From Lacihabitans sp. CCS-44 (GTDB lineage Bacteria; Bacteroidota; Bacteroidia; Cytophagales; Spirosomataceae), in contig NZ_RJUE01000001.1 in assembly GCF_024343735.1 (NCBI RefSeq), positions 186,001 through 250,000 of the forward strand: a stretch of 64,000 bases of DNA. The letters run 5' to 3'. Below are positions 47,384-55,395 of this stretch, one piece after another. The translations under genes were made by a program, and so were the position numbers. How positions within the stretch are numbered: position 1 is the first letter of the stretch; each line of letters opens with the position of its first letter. The notes beneath the pieces were generated by a model, which was given only the letters and a program-made list of their open reading frames with translations, made no database searches and was not told the origin of the DNA.

Positions 47384-48289
47384 ATGAAATACCTTTGGGG
47401 CGTTGACTTGGGTGGCACCAAAATCGAATGTATCGTAATTGAGGCAGAATCGGGTGAAATCTTAATTAGAAAACGAATTGATACTGAAGCTGATAAAGGC
47501 TATAAACATATAATTTCGCAAATTGGACTGTTGATTGATCTCATAAGAGTCGAAACTGGCATAGACCCTAAAGCCATTGGATTTAGTACACCAGGAACAC
47601 TTGACCCAGGCCTCCAAACCATGAAAAACTGCAATACGGTTTGTATGAATGGCCAGCCCATGAAAAAGGACTTAGAGGAATTGCTTAAAATCAGAATAGA
47701 AATGGCCAACGATGCCAACTGTTTTGCTTTGGCAGAGGCTACTATGGGTGCAGCCAAAGACCTCAACGCAGAAGTGGTTTTTGGAGTAATAATGGGGACC
47801 GGTGTTGGTGGAGGTGTAGTGGTCAATGGCAAAGTAATTGGAGGAAAACATGGAATCGGCGGCGAATGGGGTCATATAGTGTTAGATGTGGATGGCGAAG
47901 CTTGTTATTGTGGCAAAAGCGGTTGCAATGAAAAAGTATTCGCTGGACCAGCTTTGGAACGGTATTATGAAGGGCTTTCTGGTCAAAAATTGAGACTAAA
48001 AGAAATTTATCAAAGGCATCTCGATCACACCGACCCTCACGCTACGGCAACTATAGACCATTTGATGACATCATTTGCAAGAGCAATCAGTTCGATAATC
48101 AATGTGCTGGACCCAGATGTAATAGTTCTTGGAGGTGGCGTTAGTAACATCGACTTGCTCTATACTGAAGGCGTAAAACAAATAGAAAACTATATTTTCA
48201 ATGACCGAAAAGTGGAAACGGTATTCTTAAAACCACTGCTTGGCGATAGTGCGGGGGTTTTTGGGGCTGCTGAATTGGTGAGGAATTAG
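47384..48289 (+). CDS. ROK-family sugar kinase
   Basis: A 301-residue member of the ROK family, typically glucokinase or N-acetyl sugar kinase. It has the ATP-binding VDLGGTKIECIVIE, the catalytic-Asp region EMANDANCFALAEA, the GTGVGGGVVVNGKVIGG loop, and the zinc motif CYCGKSGCNEKVFAGPAL (Cys-x-Cys-Gly-xx-Gly-Cys-x-Glu). The histidine in GGEWGHIVLD is the expected zinc/catalytic-site His. It could phosphorylate glucose or another sugar. It lies 69 bases after the glycerate kinase and is probably cotranscribed. Confidence 0.92.
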   Translation: MKYLWGVDLGGTKIECIVIEAESGEILIRKRIDTEADKGYKHIISQIGLLIDLIRVETGIDPKAIGFSTPGTLDPGLQTMKNCNTVCMNGQPMKKDLEELLKIRIEMANDANCFALAEATMGAAKDLNAEVVFGVIMGTGVGGGVVVNGKVIGGKHGIGGEWGHIVLDVDGEACYCGKSGCNEKVFAGPALERYYEGLSGQKLRLKEIYQRHLDHTDPHATATIDHLMTSFARAISSIINVLDPDVIVLGGGVSNIDLLYTEGVKQIENYIFNDRKVETVFLKPLLGDSAGVFGAAELVRN

Positions 48290-48351
48290 AAATTGGTTAC
48301 TGGAAATTAGTTAGATTTTAGTGCAAAAAATAATTATTTAAAAATAGAAAA

Positions 48352-48858
48352 ATGGCTACTTGGTATCAAGCAAAAATAAAATTTATACAACAAGACGAAA
48401 AAGGGGGTACAAAACCCATCACCCAAGTTTACCTTTTTGATGCGGTATCTTACACCGATGCCGAAGCTAGAGCTTACGCATATTGTGCCGAAGAACTGCA
48501 AGAGTTTCAGTTGGTAGGATTAACCAAAATGAAGTTTAATGAGGTGTTTTTTATAGAAAATAACCAAGAACTTTGGTGGAAAGCACGAGCTCAATACATC
48601 GTTTTTGACGAAAAATCTCAAAAAGAAAAGAAAGTGCCTTTTGTGTTTTTGCTCAATGCACAAGACATCAAAGAAGTGTATGGTTTGATGGTTGAAAAAC
48701 TAGGTTCTGTGCAGGATTATATCATTTCTGACATAAGTGTTACCAAAATATTGGACGTAATTCCTTACGAGGAAGTAGCCGAAGAGACTGAAGAAAAACC
48801 AATTCCGGCCAATCTCAAACCCTTGAGTGAGGTTATGGCAGGCTTAAGCGAAGAATAA
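48352..48858 (+). CDS. DUF4494 domain protein
   Basis: A 168-residue protein of the DUF4494 family, specific to Bacteroidota, of unknown function. The recognisable N-terminus is MATWYQAKIKFIQQDEKGG, followed by VSYTDAEARAYAYCAEEL, a central strand block (NNQELWWKARAQYIVFDEKS), and PFVFLLNAQDIKEVYGLM. It has no signal peptide or membrane helix. Located 62 bases after the ROK gene and followed by a terminator, it is perhaps the last gene of that transcription unit. Confidence 0.85.
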   Translation: MATWYQAKIKFIQQDEKGGTKPITQVYLFDAVSYTDAEARAYAYCAEELQEFQLVGLTKMKFNEVFFIENNQELWWKARAQYIVFDEKSQKEKKVPFVFLLNAQDIKEVYGLMVEKLGSVQDYIISDISVTKILDVIPYEEVAEETEEKPIPANLKPLSEVMAGLSEE

Positions 48859-48867
48859 AAATTATCT

Positions 48868-48898
48868 AACTCCAAGTAAAATACTTGGAGTTTTTTTT
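48868..48898 (+). terminator. Rho-independent terminator
   Basis: An 11-bp perfect stem (48868-48878 with 48882-48892) has a 3-base loop and an eight-T tail. It lies 10 bases beyond the DUF4494 stop, so it ends the preceding unit. Confidence 0.9.
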
Positions 48899-48906
48899 CT
48901 GAAAAC

Positions 48907-49254
48907 ATGCCTAGTTTATTAGAATTCAGCACATTAGCCATTTCGTTACCCGAAGTATGCATCGAGCCGCACTTTGAGAAAGTCTCTTTTAGAATAAAAA
49001 AGAAAATATTCGCCACGCTCAACGAAAAGGAAAATAGGGCAACGCTAAAATTTACGCCAGAGGAACAGGAAATGTTTTGTAAAATAAATCCAGAATCAAT
49101 TTTCCCAGTACCCAACAAATGGGGTAAAATGGGATGGACCCATCTTAGGTATGAATTATTGTCTTCGGAAATTGTTGAAGAATTATTAAAAGTAGCTTAT
49201 TATAATGTCTCCCCTCAAAATCTTAAAGACAAAATTCAGTTTAGGGAATTTTAA
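48907..49254 (+). CDS. MmcQ/YjbR-like protein
   Basis: A 115-residue member of the MmcQ/YjbR family (CyaY-like fold), described as DNA-binding in some annotations. It has the family pattern ISLPEVCIEPHFEKVSFRIKKKIFATL, then PNKWGKMGWTHLRYELL. The function is unknown. The stop codon shares the four bases TTAA with the stop of the convergent mtgA gene. It begins 9 bases after the upstream terminator, so its promoter must be close to or inside that hairpin region. Confidence 0.82.
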   Translation: MPSLLEFSTLAISLPEVCIEPHFEKVSFRIKKKIFATLNEKENRATLKFTPEEQEMFCKINPESIFPVPNKWGKMGWTHLRYELLSSEIVEELLKVAYYNVSPQNLKDKIQFREF

Positions 49255-50021
49255 AAACTCCGCAAATCTTTGATGTAAGCCGTTCCGCCCAAAGCTCTCA
49301 TTTGTCGCGTGATTTTCGGCACTCTTCTACTTACATAAGGCCCAGGTTTTGTTACAGACCATTTCCTAGGACTTGGCAACACCGCCGCAAGTTTAGCTGC
49401 TTGCTCTCGGCTTAGGTTTTTCGCAGATTTATCAAAATATCGTTGGGCAGCAGCTTCCGCACCAAAAGTATTCTTTCCCATTTCGGCAACGTTAACATAT
49501 ACTTCTAGTATACGTTGCTTGCCCCAAATTATTTCTATCAAAAAAGTAAAATAAACCTCCAGAGCCTTTCTAATATAACTTCTCTCTTGCCACAAAAAAA
49601 CATTTTTGGCTACTTGCTGGCTAATAGTACTCGCTCCACGGACTTTTTTACCCTTCAAATTATTTTTGTAGGCAATCTGCATGTGCTTAAAGTCAAAACC
49701 AAAATGATCAGGAAAAAGCTGATCTTCAGCAGCCACAACTGCCAAGTGCATTTCTCGAGAAACATTATCATAAGACCGCCAAGCGTAATGAATCTCCGAA
49801 TCCTCACCATCCATTAAAGAATCTACTTTCTGATCTAACATAGTCCAGGTAAAAGGAATGGGTACGAATTTAAAAACCGCCACACTTCCAACCGTAATTA
49901 TCAAAAAATAAAAGACTGCCTTGTACAAGAGTTTCTTGATGTAAGAAAAAACAGGAACCTTTTTTGCTATTTTTGGGGTAGTTTTTGGGCTTGGTTTACG
50001 ATAAGTGTTTTTTCCTGCCAT
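49251..50021 (-). CDS. mtgA: Monofunctional peptidoglycan glycosyltransferase
   Basis: A 256-residue GT51 enzyme that polymerises lipid II into glycan strands. It has an N-terminal basic stretch, one membrane helix (about 37-55, AVFYFLIITVGSVAVFKFV), and the catalytic blocks VVAAEDQLFPDHFGFD (Glu of AED), the central GASTISQQVAKNVFLWQERS (QQVAKN motif) and AQRYFDKSAKNLSREQAAKLAAVLPSP. No transpeptidase domain follows, so it is monofunctional. It overlaps the convergent YjbR-like gene by four bases and is divergent from the SDR gene. Confidence 0.95.
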   Translation of the reverse strand: MAGKNTYRKPSPKTTPKIAKKVPVFSYIKKLLYKAVFYFLIITVGSVAVFKFVPIPFTWTMLDQKVDSLMDGEDSEIHYAWRSYDNVSREMHLAVVAAEDQLFPDHFGFDFKHMQIAYKNNLKGKKVRGASTISQQVAKNVFLWQERSYIRKALEVYFTFLIEIIWGKQRILEVYVNVAEMGKNTFGAEAAAQRYFDKSAKNLSREQAAKLAAVLPSPRKWSVTKPGPYVSRRVPKITRQMRALGGTAYIKDLRSF

Positions 50022-50053
50022 CAGTATTATATTCCTTTAATTTTCACAAAAAT

Positions 50054-50809
50054 ATGCAAATAGATTTAAGAGATAAAAAAATAATTGTAACGGGTGCTTC
50101 AAGCGGTATCGGATTTGAAATAGCAAGAGCATTAATAGAGGCGGGTGCTACGGTGGCAATACATTATAATTCGAACCAAAAAGGGGCAGAAAAGCTCTTA
50201 AAGGAAGGCAATGCCTCAAAACTTTTCAAAGCAGATTTGAGCAATGAAAACGATACAAAGCTCTTTTTTGAGGCAGTAATGAGCTCTTTTATTAAGGTTG
50301 ACATGATTGTGAACAATGTCGGAATCTTTGAGTATCACAGTATCGATGCAAACTCAAATGACTGGATGAACATTTGGCACAAAACCATGAACACCAACCT
50401 CCACTCAGTAGGCTTATTAACTCATTTAGGTCTACAACATTTCAAGGAGAGCAAAGCGGGCAGAATGGTATATGTAGCATCAAGGGCGGCATTCAGAGGC
50501 GAGACTGAAGATTACTTGGCCTATGCAGCTTCAAAAGGAGCCTTGGTGTCGCTCGGTAGAACTGTGGCAAGGTCATTTGGTCAATACAATATCAAATCTT
50601 TTATATTAGCACCAGGATTCACCAAAACACCAATGGCTGAAGACTACATAAGAACAAATGGTGAAGAAAGTATTCTGAAAGATGCGGCCTTAAAAGAACT
50701 TACATTACCAGAACATATATCTCCGGTTGTGGTTTTGATAGCTGCGGGTTTAATGGACCATGCTACTGGCAGCACAATTGATTTTAATGCTGGAAGCTAT
50801 ATTCACTAA
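50054..50809 (+). CDS. Short-chain dehydrogenase/reductase
   Basis: A 251-residue NAD(P)-dependent oxidoreductase. ATG 50054 was chosen because it starts directly before the Rossmann strand; the frame is open back to 49985 within the mtgA gene. It has the TGASSGIGF nucleotide loop (13-21), NNVGIF, the Ser in VASRAAF, and the active-site YxxxK in YAASKGALV. It ends with the usual ATGSTIDFNAG. The substrate is unknown; the overall pattern is like FabG and related reductases. Confidence 0.9.
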   Translation: MQIDLRDKKIIVTGASSGIGFEIARALIEAGATVAIHYNSNQKGAEKLLKEGNASKLFKADLSNENDTKLFFEAVMSSFIKVDMIVNNVGIFEYHSIDANSNDWMNIWHKTMNTNLHSVGLLTHLGLQHFKESKAGRMVYVASRAAFRGETEDYLAYAASKGALVSLGRTVARSFGQYNIKSFILAPGFTKTPMAEDYIRTNGEESILKDAALKELTLPEHISPVVVLIAAGLMDHATGSTIDFNAGSYIH

Positions 50810-50879
50810 CAAAAATATTTTTAGCAAAAACTTCTTTCCTAAAAAACAGAGATCGAACAACAAAGGAAATAGAACTATA

Positions 50880-51746
50880 CTATTTTTTAAAAATTTGTTC
50901 AATTGCCACGAATTCTAAAAGCGGATGTGTCTCAATCATCTCTTTTAAAGATTTTACATGGGCTGCTCCAATTATTATCAGCACACGCTTATCGTATGGA
51001 TTTAATTTATGTAAGATATTCTGAAGAATTTTGGCATTTCGTAAATACTCCTTTGCTGTCAGTTCTGCTCCGATTCCGTTCGGATTTTGATCCATCCAAG
51101 CCGTTACATTCAAATAATGCAGAGAATTAAGAGAAGAAGCTTCGTTCATGGCCAAAAGATGTTTTTCTAAACTCAATTTACTCCATTCTTCGTTCTTCTT
51201 CAAATAAGTTTTAAACTCTTTATCTGCCAATGGATTTTCTTTAAAAAAACGCCCAATTTCAGGCTTTCGACTCTGAAGCATATTTGAATAAACAGTGTAT
51301 ATCGTATCCAAACCAGTTTTTGCTTGCTTTAGACCACCATTTTGCTCGGGAGGCGTGTAGTTTACGCAAATAACCCCAAACGGGTCATTGATTTGCTTGG
51401 CTAATTTAATTCCAATCTGAAACACTTCATTCACCAAAATAGAGGGATTCTTAGGCTCTAAACCTTTTCTGTAATCGGCATAAACACCGTCCCAAAGTCC
51501 TTGGGAATCGGGTGTGTTTTCTACAAAAATTTTGTTAGGATAAAACTTCGCCAAATCAGAAACCAACTCATTTATTTCTTTCATTCCCTTGCGAGACATA
51601 ATATCCCTCCTAGAAATACTTGCATAATCTGAACTTTCCCCAAAATGGAAAGTACCCAAAACCGCCACTTGAATTCGGTTCTGCTGCTGTCCAACCGATA
51701 TTTTCAAGGAAAGAAAAAATACAACAAGCCACCTGAGTGATTTCAT
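50880..51746 (-). CDS. DUF5694-like/TraB-type secreted protein
   Basis: A 288-residue secreted protein, starting at ATG 51746 because a clean signal peptide follows (WLVVFFLSLKISVGQ); the frame extends to 51866. It has a GTFHF motif near the N-terminus (VAVLGTFHFGESSDY), a conserved SRRDIMSRKG, FVENTPDSQGLW and a final IIIGAAHVKSLKEMI. GxxH at both ends is the pattern of the TraB/ChaN-like (haem-binding or esterase-like) superfamily; I believe the closest family is DUF5694. The function is unknown. It lies downstream of sufB with a terminator between. Confidence 0.7.
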   Translation of the reverse strand: MKSLRWLVVFFLSLKISVGQQQNRIQVAVLGTFHFGESSDYASISRRDIMSRKGMKEINELVSDLAKFYPNKIFVENTPDSQGLWDGVYADYRKGLEPKNPSILVNEVFQIGIKLAKQINDPFGVICVNYTPPEQNGGLKQAKTGLDTIYTVYSNMLQSRKPEIGRFFKENPLADKEFKTYLKKNEEWSKLSLEKHLLAMNEASSLNSLHYLNVTAWMDQNPNGIGAELTAKEYLRNAKILQNILHKLNPYDKRVLIIIGAAHVKSLKEMIETHPLLEFVAIEQIFKK

Positions 51747-51760
51747 AAAGTATCTAAAAC

Positions 51761-51786
51761 AAAAAAGCTGCCAAAAGACAGCTTTT
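51761..51786 (-). terminator. Rho-independent terminator after sufB
   Basis: An 8-bp stem (51763-51770 with 51779-51786) is followed on the minus strand by a T run (A tract 51761-51766). It lies between sufB and the DUF5694-like gene. Confidence 0.72.
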
Positions 51787-51810
51787 ATATAATGAATTCT
51801 TAGTTTTTTA

Positions 51811-53256
51811 TTATCCCACAGAACCTTCCAGCGAAATAGCAAGGAGTTTTTGAGCTTCAACCGCAAATTCCATTGGCAATTGATTCAAGACTTCTTTGGC
51901 ATATCCATTGATAATTAAAGCAACTGCCGTTTCAGAATCTATACCACGTTGGTTGCAATAAAAAAGTTGATCTTCGCCGATTTTTGAAGTGGTAGCTTCG
52001 TGTTCCACTGTAGCCGTAGAGTTGTTGCACTCTATATACGGGAATGTATGGGCCCCACACCTATCTCCCAAAAGCATAGAATCGCACTGCGAATAATTTC
52101 TAGCGTTTGTAGCCCTTTTTGAAATCTCTACCAAGCCTCTGTAAGAGTTTTGACTTCTACCAGCGGAAATACCTTTTGAAACAATTCTACTTTTGGTATT
52201 TTTACCTAAGTGAATCATTTTTGTACCTGTATCTGCCTGTTGATAGTTGTTTGTAACAGCCACCGAATAAAACTCTCCTATTGAATTATCGCCTTTAAGA
52301 ATTACCGAAGGATATTTCCAAGTCACAGCTGAGCCCGTTTCTACCTGCGTCCAAGATATCTTTGAATTGTCGCCAAAACAAATGCCTCTTTTTGTAACAA
52401 AATTATACACCCCACCCTTTCCTTCTTTATCTCCTGGATACCAGTTTTGAACAGTTGAGTATTTTACTTCGGCATTTTCGTGTGTGAAAATCTCTACAAC
52501 TGCCGCATGCAATTGATTTTCGTCTCTACTTGGTGCCGTACACCCTTCCAAATAACTTACATAAGCACCTTCATCAGCGATGATAAGTGTTCTTTCAAAC
52601 TGACCCGTTCCTGCCGCATTTATCCTGAAATAAGTAGAAAGCTCCATAGGACAACGTACGCCCTTTGGTATATAACAAAACGACCCGTCAGAAAAAACAG
52701 CTGAATTTAGAGCTGCATAAAAATTATCTTTTACTGGAACTACCGAACCTATGTACTTTTTGATAAGGTCTGGATAATTATGAACTGCTTCTGAAATTGA
52801 ACAAAAAATTATGCCCATTTCTAATAGTTTTGAACGGAATGTCGTGGCTACAGAAACCGAATCAATCACTGCATCAACTGCCACACCACTCAAACGCTCT
52901 TGCTCTTTCAAAGATATTCCCAAACGTTCAAAAGTCCTGCGAAGCTCTGGATCTATGTCGTCTAAGCTGTCTATCGTAACTTTTTGTTTTGGGGCAGAAT
53001 AGTATTTAATAGCCTGAAAATCAGGCTTTACATAATGTACATTTGGCCAAGTTGGTTCTGTCATTTTTAACCATTCCCTGTATGCTTGCAATCTCCATTC
53101 AAGCATCCATTCTGGTTCGTTCTTTTTGGCAGATATAAACCTAACAATATCTTCACTCAAGCCTGGAGGGGCTTCGTCAGCTTCAATGTCGGTATAAAAA
53201 CCATATTTATAATCAGAGGTGGTTAACTCCTCCAACAAATCCATGTCTTTGCTCAT
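51811..53256 (-). CDS. sufB: Fe-S cluster assembly protein SufB
   Basis: A 481-residue scaffold component of the SufBCD complex. Family blocks are [92 protein letters not shown], and the C-terminal [21 protein letters not shown]-like block near the conserved Cys. The usual partners sufC, sufD and sufS are not adjacent: downstream is a DUF5694-like gene and upstream a lipoprotein on the same strand. A -7 box is present at 53289-53296, so sufB may be transcribed alone. Confidence 0.96.
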   Translation of the reverse strand: MSKDMDLLEELTTSDYKYGFYTDIEADEAPPGLSEDIVRFISAKKNEPEWMLEWRLQAYREWLKMTEPTWPNVHYVKPDFQAIKYYSAPKQKVTIDSLDDIDPELRRTFERLGISLKEQERLSGVAVDAVIDSVSVATTFRSKLLEMGIIFCSISEAVHNYPDLIKKYIGSVVPVKDNFYAALNSAVFSDGSFCYIPKGVRCPMELSTYFRINAAGTGQFERTLIIADEGAYVSYLEGCTAPSRDENQLHAAVVEIFTHENAEVKYSTVQNWYPGDKEGKGGVYNFVTKRGICFGDNSKISWTQVETGSAVTWKYPSVILKGDNSIGEFYSVAVTNNYQQADTGTKMIHLGKNTKSRIVSKGISAGRSQNSYRGLVEISKRATNARNYSQCDSMLLGDRCGAHTFPYIECNNSTATVEHEATTSKIGEDQLFYCNQRGIDSETAVALIINGYAKEVLNQLPMEFAVEAQKLLAISLEGSVG

Positions 53257-53288
53257 CTAAAAAGATCGTTCAGTTTGTAATTCTAACA

Positions 53289-53296
53289 CAAAATTA
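53289..53296 (-). promoter_or_regulatory. Putative -7 box for sufB
   Basis: TAATTTTG on the minus strand fits TAnnTTTG, 32 bases upstream of the sufB start. A CAAA on the plus strand at 53322-53325 is too far (25-base spacer) for a normal -33 element. Confidence 0.45.
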
Positions 53297-53340
53297 AGCA
53301 ATTGTGTTCGGTTATTTAGAACAAATATTAATTAATGATT

Positions 53341-53820
53341 TTAATTAACTAATGAAAATGTAATGTTGGCTTGATATGTTTTGCCATTTAGAGTAACTTC
53401 TGTTTGACCAATAAATTGATTGTCATTGATACTAGAAATCAAGAATTTTGAATTTTCAAGCACATATCCTAAGAAAATAAACTTATCTATGGTAATGGCT
53501 TTGGGATCTTCAACTAGCGACCAATTGGCTTTTATAATTAAATCTGGGTCTTTTGAGGGGTCACATTTTGAGGCTCCTTCATTCAACTCGTATGTTTTGT
53601 TGGTATTCAAAACCAAAATATTGTCAGTAACACACGGGGGCTGGTTGGCCACCAAATTTATTGAAGTTTCTCCCAATTTTACCATTCCCTCAGTTACTTT
53701 CCATTTCTTTGAGGTGGTCCCTGTCAAATACTCCAAAGTAGTTTTTTCTACCGCCACCTCATCTTTCTTACAAGCAACCATCAAAATCAGACCAAAAAAC
53801 AAAACCAATAATTTCTTCAT
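53341..53820 (-). CDS. Lipocalin-like lipoprotein
   Basis: A 159-residue lipoprotein (signal with lipobox LMVAC, lipidated Cys17). The mature part is a beta-rich small domain: TGTTSKKWKVTEGMVKLGE, DNILVLNTNKTYELNEGASKC, ANWSLVEDPKAITI, DNQFIGQTEVTLNGKTYQ. This resembles the lipocalin-like/DUF5004 domains common in Bacteroidota. The function is unknown. It lies 7 bases downstream of lpxB and is likely cotranscribed. Confidence 0.72.
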   Translation of the reverse strand: MKKLLVLFFGLILMVACKKDEVAVEKTTLEYLTGTTSKKWKVTEGMVKLGETSINLVANQPPCVTDNILVLNTNKTYELNEGASKCDPSKDPDLIIKANWSLVEDPKAITIDKFIFLGYVLENSKFLISSINDNQFIGQTEVTLNGKTYQANITFSLVN

Positions 53821-53827
53821 TCTTATT

Positions 53828-54922
53828 TCACAATTTAAGTATTTCTAAAGCGGCATTTGCGGAAGCCTTGCTTGTTCCCAAAGTTTCGATTATGCCATTG
53901 TATTCAATTAACTGATTATCTCTAAATTTATTATCAAAAAGCAGTTTTTCAAGTTCATTTTTGGTGTTTTCTAAAGAATATTCTTCTTGGATGAGCTCTC
54001 TCACAACTTCTTTCTCTGCCACCAAATTTACCAGCGATATGTATTTGATTTGCACCAACCTTTTAGCTATTTGGTAACTAAAATTACTCGTTTTATAAAC
54101 CACCACTTGAGGTACTTTAAAAAGAGCCGTTTCTAAAGTAGCTGTTCCAGAAGTAACTACAGCCGCATCGGCAACAGAAAGTAAGTCATAAGTTTGGTCA
54201 AGAACAACTTTAAAATCACCTCCATGAACTGTATAAAAGCCAGTCTCAAAATTCGAAATCCCTGCTACAACCCACTGTATATCAGCGTATTCTTTGGTAA
54301 GACTTGACATTAGACCCAACATATTCTCTATTTCCTGCTTTCTGCTTCCTGGCAACAAAGCCACAATCGGCTTGTCGGTGAGTCCATTATCTTCCTTAAA
54401 ATTCTTATTTGCTTCAAATTTAGCAATTTCATCAAAAAGTGGATTGCCTACAAACCGTGTATTTATGCCGCATTTCTCAAAGAATGCTTTTTCGAATGGG
54501 AAAATGACCAGCAGTAAATCAACGTACTTTTTTATGGTTTCTGCCCTTGAAGCCCTCCAAGCCCAAGCTTTGGGAGCAATGTAATATACCACGTTAAAAC
54601 CTTCTTTTTTAGCCCATTTGGCTAACTTCAGATTAAAACCTGCATAATCTACCAAAATAACCATATCGGGATTGAAGTCCTTAATTTGCTTTTTGGCTAA
54701 TTTGAAAAAGCCTAATATGGCTGGGAGGTTTTTGATAACCTCCCAAAAACCCATAAAAGCAAGCTCTCTATAATTTTTTAGGATTTTTACGCCAGCACCT
54801 TCCATCTTTTCTCCGCCCCAACCTATCATTTCAGCATCTGGCTGTGATTTTAACAATTCCAGACATAGATTGCCCGCATGCATATCTCCAGACTTTTCGC
54901 CAGCTACAATAAAATATTTCAT
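53828..54922 (-). CDS. lpxB: Lipid-A-disaccharide synthase
   Basis: A 364-residue GT19 glycosyltransferase that joins UDP-diacylglucosamine and lipid X in the lipid A pathway. It begins KYFIVAGEKSGDMHAGNL, the family N-terminus, then MIGWGGEKMEGAGVK, FMGFWEVIKNLP, VDYAGFNLKLAKWAKKEG, VVYYIAPKAWAWRASRAETI, PFEKAFFEKCG, VALLPGSRKQEIENMLGLM and VTSGTATLETALFKVPQVV. The length is normal. The gene is 9 bases after queD, forming a short operon with the lipoprotein. No other lpx gene is near. Confidence 0.96.
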   Translation of the reverse strand: MKYFIVAGEKSGDMHAGNLCLELLKSQPDAEMIGWGGEKMEGAGVKILKNYRELAFMGFWEVIKNLPAILGFFKLAKKQIKDFNPDMVILVDYAGFNLKLAKWAKKEGFNVVYYIAPKAWAWRASRAETIKKYVDLLLVIFPFEKAFFEKCGINTRFVGNPLFDEIAKFEANKNFKEDNGLTDKPIVALLPGSRKQEIENMLGLMSSLTKEYADIQWVVAGISNFETGFYTVHGGDFKVVLDQTYDLLSVADAAVVTSGTATLETALFKVPQVVVYKTSNFSYQIAKRLVQIKYISLVNLVAEKEVVRELIQEEYSLENTKNELEKLLFDNKFRDNQLIEYNGIIETLGTSKASANAALEILKL

Positions 54923-54931
54923 GAGAAATAC

Positions 54932-55342
54932 TTATTTACCATAATATTCCACGAAATGGTTGTCGGTTTCGGTCAGTTTGATTTTACACAAGTCCACCCC
55001 ATGATTGTTTTTTAATATAGGCTGCAAAATCTTCCAAATGGCTATCGCAAAATTCTCGGTACTGGGTAGTTGTCCTGCCAAAAATTCTACGTCCTCGTTA
55101 AGATAAGTATGATCTACTTTATCAATAATATGCTCACGCATTACATCACGGAGTATCTTTAAGTCAATTACAAAACCTGTATCTTCCTCCACTTCTCCCT
55201 CTACAGACACAAAAAGTTCCCAATTGTGACCATGTACACGAGAGCATGGTCCAAATATCTCAAAGTTCTTTTCTTTACTCCATTTCGGATTATAAAGTCT
55301 ATGTGCTGCATTAAAAGTCTCTCTTCTAGTGACCTGAATCAT
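54932..55342 (-). CDS. queD: 6-carboxytetrahydropterin synthase (QueD/PTPS family)
   Basis: A 136-residue pterin enzyme of the queuosine pathway or tetrahydropterin synthesis. Zinc ligands are His14 (FNAAHRLYNPKW), His37 and His39 (VHGHNWEL); the catalytic Cys is Cys33 (GPCSRVHGHN). The end of the protein has DVEFLAGQLPSTENFAIAIWKIL and the terminal KLTETDNHFVEY, with Glu as the pterin-binding residue. The length is typical. It precedes lpxB by 9 bases and follows the BtuB-like receptor gene by 53 bases, so cotranscription with the receptor is possible. Confidence 0.93.
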   Translation of the reverse strand: MIQVTRRETFNAAHRLYNPKWSKEKNFEIFGPCSRVHGHNWELFVSVEGEVEEDTGFVIDLKILRDVMREHIIDKVDHTYLNEDVEFLAGQLPSTENFAIAIWKILQPILKNNHGVDLCKIKLTETDNHFVEYYGK

Positions 55343-55395
55343 CCTTATAAGTATTGTTCACAGTGCAAAATTACCATCAAAATCTTAAAATAATA

